A stretch of 64,000 nucleotides of DNA. Origin: Vagococcus intermedius (GTDB taxonomy: Bacteria > Bacillota > Bacilli > Lactobacillales > Vagococcaceae). Of the stretch, positions 60,144 through 64,000 are shown piece after piece. Position 1 is the first letter of the stretch. Every line of letters begins with the position of its first letter. Position numbers and translations under genes: made by a program. The stretch covers positions 310,001 to 374,000 of the forward strand of contig NZ_CP110232.1 of the NCBI RefSeq assembly GCF_029144185.1. Reading direction: 5' to 3'. Under the pieces are notes generated by a model. It was given only the letters and a program-made list of their open reading frames with translations. It made no database searches and had not been told where the DNA came from.

Positions 60144-61109
60144 TTAAGCAAAGATTCCTAAAACATAACCCAAGATACCTACAACGAATAAACCGAAGAT
60201 GATAACAATAGGGCTAACTTTTTTACGTAATAAATAGATACATAAGAACGTTAATAATAGTGGCATTAGACCAGGGATTAGTTGATTGAAAATATCACCA
60301 AGTGTTGTGACTTGTTCACCTGAAATACTACGACCTTGTTGAATCTGAGCTGCAACTTCTCTAATTTGGCTTGTTTCTAATTTGCCTTGATTAGCACCAG
60401 AAATTAAAGAAGTGAAATCAACAATTTTATCCGCATCTTGTGCATTTTTTGCTGGATCAAAGACGACTTTTGAGACAACGGTTGGAAAATTCATGGTTGT
60501 CCAACGTGGGACAAGTACCCCCATGATAAACATACCTAATATTGAAGCACCTTGTGTGATTTTTTGCATCACACCGCCACCTAAGTTTTGGGTAATGTTA
60601 GAACCTTGACGATAACCAAGTTCTTGTGTGTTCCAAAGGAAGCCCATACGAATTAAATTCCATGCTAGGAAGAAAATAATAGGTCCCATAATATTACCTG
60701 ATAAAGCCATTGAAGCGGCAAATGCACCTAATACTGGACGGATTGTTCCCCAGAAAATCGGATCACCGACACCAGCAAGTGGGCCCATCATACCGATCTT
60801 AACGCCCTGGATAGCGGCATTATCAATTTCTGCACCTGCTGCTTTTTCTTCTTCAAGTGTTAAGGTTACCCCTAAGATTGGAGAAGCTAAATATGGATGT
60901 GTATTGAAAAATTCAAGATGACGTTTTAATGCCTCAGCACGGTCTTCTTTAGTTGTATATAATTTTTTTAGAGCTGGAATCATTGCATAAGCCCAGCCAA
61001 CATTTTGCATCCGTTCATAGTTCCAAGAAGCTTGTAAGAATTGGCTTCTCCAGAACACTGATAAACGGTCTTTTTTCGTTAATTTATATGAATTATTTTG
61101 TTCTGCCAT
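60144..61109 (-). CDS. manZ: Mannose/glucose PTS membrane component IID
   Basis: The 321-residue EIID protein of the mannose family begins LTKKDRLSVFWRSQFLQASWNYERMQNVGWAYAMIPAL and contains GPLAGVGDPIFWGTIRPV and the C-terminal helices. With IIC it forms the sugar channel and takes phosphate from IIB. An insertion of about 35 residues around position 230-265 (DADKIVDFTSLISG) is typical of the Man-type of lactic acid bacteria that also serves as bacteriocin receptor. It is the last structural gene of the operon, 17 bases after IIC. Confidence 0.95.
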   Translation of the reverse strand: MAEQNNSYKLTKKDRLSVFWRSQFLQASWNYERMQNVGWAYAMIPALKKLYTTKEDRAEALKRHLEFFNTHPYLASPILGVTLTLEEEKAAGAEIDNAAIQGVKIGMMGPLAGVGDPIFWGTIRPVLGAFAASMALSGNIMGPIIFFLAWNLIRMGFLWNTQELGYRQGSNITQNLGGGVMQKITQGASILGMFIMGVLVPRWTTMNFPTVVSKVVFDPAKNAQDADKIVDFTSLISGANQGKLETSQIREVAAQIQQGRSISGEQVTTLGDIFNQLIPGLMPLLLTFLCIYLLRKKVSPIVIIFGLFVVGILGYVLGIFA

Positions 61110-61126
61110 TGTCTTGTCGCTCCTTT

Positions 61127-61930
61127 TTAATAGTCATTTAAGATGTCATCTAATGGATCGCCACCAGATGAGTTATTGTTACCACCGTTGTTATTGCCAC
61201 CATTAAATTCAGGTGCAAGTTGTAAATAAACTAAAGCTAAAACAACACCGATAAGTCCCATTGCAATTAAGTTCAATTCTGAAACAGCAGCTAGGGCAAA
61301 TCCTAAGAAGAAGAAAGGCCATAATTTAGGTGTTGCCATCATATTGATAACCATAGCATAACCAACAGCTACAATAAAGCCACCAGCTACAGCTAAGCCA
61401 CCAGTTACCCAATCAGGGATGGCTGCCAAACCTGTTGTAACAGCAGTTGCAGGTACGGCTAAGATGATAGCAGCTGGAATCACAATACGAATTCCTTGTA
61501 AACATAGAGCAATCATATGAAACATTTCAACACCACGGAATGACCCTTCACGAGCTTTTTTATCTGCTCCATGAGCCAAACCAACAGTGATTGAACGAAC
61601 AAAAATAGTTAATACTTGTCCAGCTACAGCTAATGGAATCGCAAGGGCAATCCCTTCACTGACGCTAGCACCTTTCATGGTTACTAAAATCGCAGCTGCA
61701 ATCGAAGCAAGTGCGGCATCAGGTGCAACGGCAGCTCCGATATTCATCCAACCTAAGGCGATTAATTGTAGAGTTCCTCCTAAAAATAAACCTTCAGCCA
61801 TATGGCCAGTTGCTAAACCAATAAGGGTACACGCAATAATTGGTTGATGAAATTGAAATTCATCTAATATTCCTTCCATTCCGGCTAAAAATGCGACCAG
61901 GATGACTAGGGTTACTGTAATAATAGACAT
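61127..61930 (-). CDS. manY: Mannose/glucose PTS membrane component IIC
   Basis: The 267-residue EIIC protein with about eight helices begins SIITVTLVILVAFLAGMEGILDEFQFHQPIIACTLIGLATG. The usual GGTLQLIALGWMNIGAAVAPDAALA motif is present. The C-terminus has a hydrophilic Asn/Gly stretch (NGGNNNGGNNNSSGGDP) that many homologs share. An AGGAGGAA ribosome site precedes the ATG. It is translated between IIAB and IID in one operon. In class IIa bacteriocin-sensitive bacteria, IIC and IID together are the bacteriocin target; that is known for the family, not shown here. Confidence 0.95.
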   Translation of the reverse strand: MSIITVTLVILVAFLAGMEGILDEFQFHQPIIACTLIGLATGHMAEGLFLGGTLQLIALGWMNIGAAVAPDAALASIAAAILVTMKGASVSEGIALAIPLAVAGQVLTIFVRSITVGLAHGADKKAREGSFRGVEMFHMIALCLQGIRIVIPAAIILAVPATAVTTGLAAIPDWVTGGLAVAGGFIVAVGYAMVINMMATPKLWPFFFLGFALAAVSELNLIAMGLIGVVLALVYLQLAPEFNGGNNNGGNNNSSGGDPLDDILNDY

Positions 61931-61960
61931 TATCTATTCCTCCTATTTATAAATATGAAA

Positions 61961-62938
61961 TTATTTTTTTACCATGCCAGTTTTGTCTAACAATTCCCAC
62001 AAATTCTTTGGTGAGTCATTTGGCACTTTACGAACATCAAATTTAATTCCTTGATCGCGTAAATATTCAAATGATTCGATGTCTGCTTTATCGACAGATA
62101 AAACATTATTCACCATAATTTTACCTTCTGAATGAGCCATGGAACCGACATTAATCTCAGGTAATTCAACGCCACCTTTCACGACTTTAGCAACATCTTC
62201 AGGTGTTTCAAATAATAATAAGGCATTTGTTTTACCAAAACGAGGATCTTTGGAAATCTCAATCATTTTACTGATAGGGATGACATTGGCTTTGACTCCC
62301 GGTGGAGCAGCTTGCGTGATTAATGTTTTACGTAAGTCATCTTTAGCGACGTTGTCTGATACAACGATGATACGTGTAGGATTGACATTACGTGTCCAAG
62401 CCGTTGCGACTTGTCCATGTAAAAGACGAGAATCAATACGAGCTAAGCCGATTTTGATTTTGCCATCTCCCACGACAGTCCCTTCCGGTAAAGCCTGTTG
62501 AATTTCTTCAACTTTTTCAACTTTTTCTTCTTCAGGTTCTAGTTCCTCAGGTTTAGCCTTAACACCTTCTTTGGCAACCGTTAAAATATGTGACGCAATT
62601 TCATGAGCAGATGTCATTGAAAAGCGTGAAGCATAAGTTTCTATTAACATAGGTAAGTTTAAGCCACTGACCATTGCCCACTTATCTTTGTGATTTTCCA
62701 AAAGGTTATTTGCCTGGTTAAAAGGTGTTCCTCCCCATAAATCGACTAAGAATAATACTTCATCTTCTGCATCAAATGTTGCAATTGCTGCTTCCATTTT
62801 TGCTTTTAAATCTTCAGGACCTTCGCTAGGCATCAATGTCACTGCGTGAACTTTTTCTTGTTCACCAAAAATCATTGAACCCGATTGTAAAATTCCATTG
62901 GCGAATTCCCCATGACTAGCAAGAATAATTCCTACCAT
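61961..62938 (-). CDS. manX: Mannose/glucose PTS cytoplasmic component IIAB
   Basis: The 325-residue protein joins an EIIA domain (about 1-130, phosphorylation His9 in [10 protein letters not shown]) by a Glu/Pro/Val linker to an EIIB domain (about 160-325, His174 in DSRLLHGQV). It carries phosphate from HPr to sugar. AGGAGGTAAC lies just before the ATG. It is the second gene behind the sigma-54 promoter, after a separate IIB gene; the 183-base gap between them has an orphan ribosome site. Confidence 0.95.
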   Translation of the reverse strand: MVGIILASHGEFANGILQSGSMIFGEQEKVHAVTLMPSEGPEDLKAKMEAAIATFDAEDEVLFLVDLWGGTPFNQANNLLENHKDKWAMVSGLNLPMLIETYASRFSMTSAHEIASHILTVAKEGVKAKPEELEPEEEKVEKVEEIQQALPEGTVVGDGKIKIGLARIDSRLLHGQVATAWTRNVNPTRIIVVSDNVAKDDLRKTLITQAAPPGVKANVIPISKMIEISKDPRFGKTNALLLFETPEDVAKVVKGGVELPEINVGSMAHSEGKIMVNNVLSVDKADIESFEYLRDQGIKFDVRKVPNDSPKNLWELLDKTGMVKK

Positions 62939-63121
62939 ATTTGTTACCTCCTATTAAATTCATATGTCTAGTGCTATCTAATTTTTCAAACTTTAGTGCT
63001 CTAATCAATAATTATCAGTAAAATAAAATAATAATAGCTTTTTTATCAGTGATTTAACACAATGAAAGTTGAAATAGTTGAAACCATGAAGCCGTTAGTT
63101 AAGTGGGCATCACCTCCTTTT

Positions 63122-63601
63122 CTATTTTTTTAGTAGCTCAATTAAGTTGACCTTGCTATCGGCAACAACTTTTCGTATTTCTAATTCAATGCCTTCTGAG
63201 GCAAGATAGTCAAAAAAATGTTTATCAGTCTCATCAATAGCTACAGCGTTAGTAATCATCCGTTTGCCCTGTGAAAAGCTAATGCCGCCAATATTAACAG
63301 AAGTAAAAATGACGCCGCCTTGATGAACTCGTGCGACATCTTCTGGATTAGTAAAGAGTAACATCGCTTTAAATTTGGAAAAACGCGGATCCGGGTAAAC
63401 CTCAATCATTTTAGCTACAGTGATGACATTTACTTTCACACCAGGTGGGGCAGCTTGAATTAATAATGATTTTCTTAAATTATCATAGGCGACAGTATCA
63501 CTAACAACTAAAATTCGATTAATATTACAGGCTTTGGTCCAAACAGTTGCGACTTGTCCATGTATTAAACGGTCATCAATTCTAACTAAGCGAATATCCA
63601 T
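63122..63601 (-). CDS. Stand-alone mannose-family PTS IIB protein
   Basis: The 159-residue EIIB protein starts MDIRLVRIDDRLIHGQVATVW (phosphorylation His14) and is alignable with the IIB half of the IIAB gene ([21 protein letters not shown]). In Enterococcus and Listeria a separate IIB gene also lies in front of the main mannose PTS operon and is thought to transmit the phosphorylation state to the LevR/ManR-type activator. The sigma-54 promoter lies about 40 bases upstream. A ribosome site AAAGGAGC precedes the ATG. Confidence 0.94.
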   Translation of the reverse strand: MDIRLVRIDDRLIHGQVATVWTKACNINRILVVSDTVAYDNLRKSLLIQAAPPGVKVNVITVAKMIEVYPDPRFSKFKAMLLFTNPEDVARVHQGGVIFTSVNIGGISFSQGKRMITNAVAIDETDKHFFDYLASEGIELEIRKVVADSKVNLIELLKK

Positions 63602-63640
63602 AAGAGAGCTCCTTTAATAAAAGTAGTTACTTATTATTAA

Positions 63641-63656
63641 TGCAAGAATCATGCCA
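63641..63656 (-). promoter_or_regulatory. Sigma-54 (RpoN) promoter of the mannose PTS operon
   Basis: On the minus strand TGGCATG-N4-TTGCA matches the -24/-12 consensus TGGCAYR-N4-TTGCW exactly, about 40 bases before the IIB start. The partial LevR/ManR gene next door encodes the type of activator that such promoters need. Confidence 0.9.
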
Positions 63657-63750
63657 AAAAATAAATAAAGTGTTAAACGGTGTCATAGAGGGGACAGGAG
63701 ATAATAAAAAAACAGGATCAACACACTAATTAGTGTATTGATCCTATTTA

Positions 63751-64000
63751 TTATAGTGTATCGTCGAATAGTGTATCATCAAAATCTGTTTTATTTTGTG
63801 TATTCTTAACTAACTGAACAATATAATAGATCTCTTCTTTTGGAAATTGAATGCCTAAAATATGATTAAGTTGTTCTAATTGTTTGGCTATAGAATGATA
63901 AAGCAGCTCATCTGGTAATGATCCCAACTCTTCAGGAGTGAGCGTTAAAGTATCTAATCGGATAATACGTTCTAGGGCGCCGGCTAGATGCATGGTTAAA
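63751..64000 (-). CDS. C-terminal end of a LevR/ManR-type PTS regulator (partial)
   Basis: The frame is open from the window's right edge to the stop at 63751 (about 82 residues visible). The segment HLAGALERIIRLDTL resembles the C-terminal PRD of sigma-54-dependent LevR/ManR regulators, with the regulatory His of the xHLxxxxERI pattern near the edge. The following helix (PKEEIYYIVQLVK) and short acidic tail fit the end of that protein. The position next to a sigma-54 promoter and mannose PTS genes supports this strongly. The AAA+ and other domains should lie outside the window. The ATG at 63993 is an internal Met. Confidence 0.8.
   Translation of the reverse strand, partial: LTMHLAGALERIIRLDTLTLTPEELGSLPDELLYHSIAKQLEQLNHILGIQFPKEEIYYIVQLVKNTQNKTDFDDTLFDDTL

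Noticed and set aside
1-64000. Prophage, integrative element, insertion sequence, tRNA or rRNA
   Set aside because: No integrase, transposase, phage structural gene, terminal repeats or RNA gene signature was seen on either strand; the region reads as chromosomal surface and transport genes.

Overview
The window is AT-rich DNA from a low-GC Gram-positive bacterium, most likely a lactic acid bacterium of the Enterococcaceae (Enterococcus or Vagococcus). This is inferred from WxL surface-protein clusters with their DUF916 partners, LPQTG-anchored proteins, Mga-type regulators, GW-repeat wall hydrolases, and a mannose PTS operon in the enterococcal order with a sigma-54 promoter and a LevR/ManR-type regulator. 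No rRNA, tRNA, insertion sequence, phage gene or CRISPR array was seen.

Layout. 1-8513: WxL cluster A, cut off on the left (large WxL-like protein, Cys-rich LPXTG protein, three small WxL proteins, one DUF916/DUF3324 protein). 8723-12139: ribose genes rbsR-rbsK-rbsD-rbsU with near-identical operators, one of which recurs in front of nupC at 41 kb. 12234-16270: HIT protein, two convergent Mga-like regulators, and a small divergent ORF. 16407-23002: WxL cluster B. 23494-33387: two GW-repeat wall hydrolases (amidase; NlpC/P60-like) bracketing two CDP-glycerol-type teichoic acid polymerases, one fused to a GT4 glycosyltransferase. 33514-45616: mostly housekeeping and transport genes (FUSC-like protein, F420-ligase-like protein with a divergent LysR gene, a zinc-ribbon/DUF975/TcaA-like/GH3 operon, nupC, MarR-MFS pair, amino acid permease). 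45883-55277: HemG, two paralogous helical proteins (one secreted, one not), a third and a fourth Mga-like regulator, a second copy of the small divergent ORF, UDP-GlcNAc 2-epimerase, and two LysM-3D proteins with WalR-type sites. 55542-58826: a MucBP LPXTG adhesin. 58983-64000: aquaporin, manO, and the mannose PTS operon with the end of its regulator.

Taken together, most of the window concerns the cell surface: WxL proteins held on the wall by their DUF916 partners, sortase substrates, GW hydrolases that should dock on teichoic acid, the enzymes that make teichoic acid (with ManNAc supplied by the epimerase), and LysM-3D wall proteins that look WalRK-controlled. The least explained parts are the small-ORF/Mga-like pairs with a shared ATTGTTCAAAA operator-like motif, and the secreted/cytoplasmic paralog pair at 47010 and 51040. 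Functional calls rest on reading motifs by eye; no database search was run.
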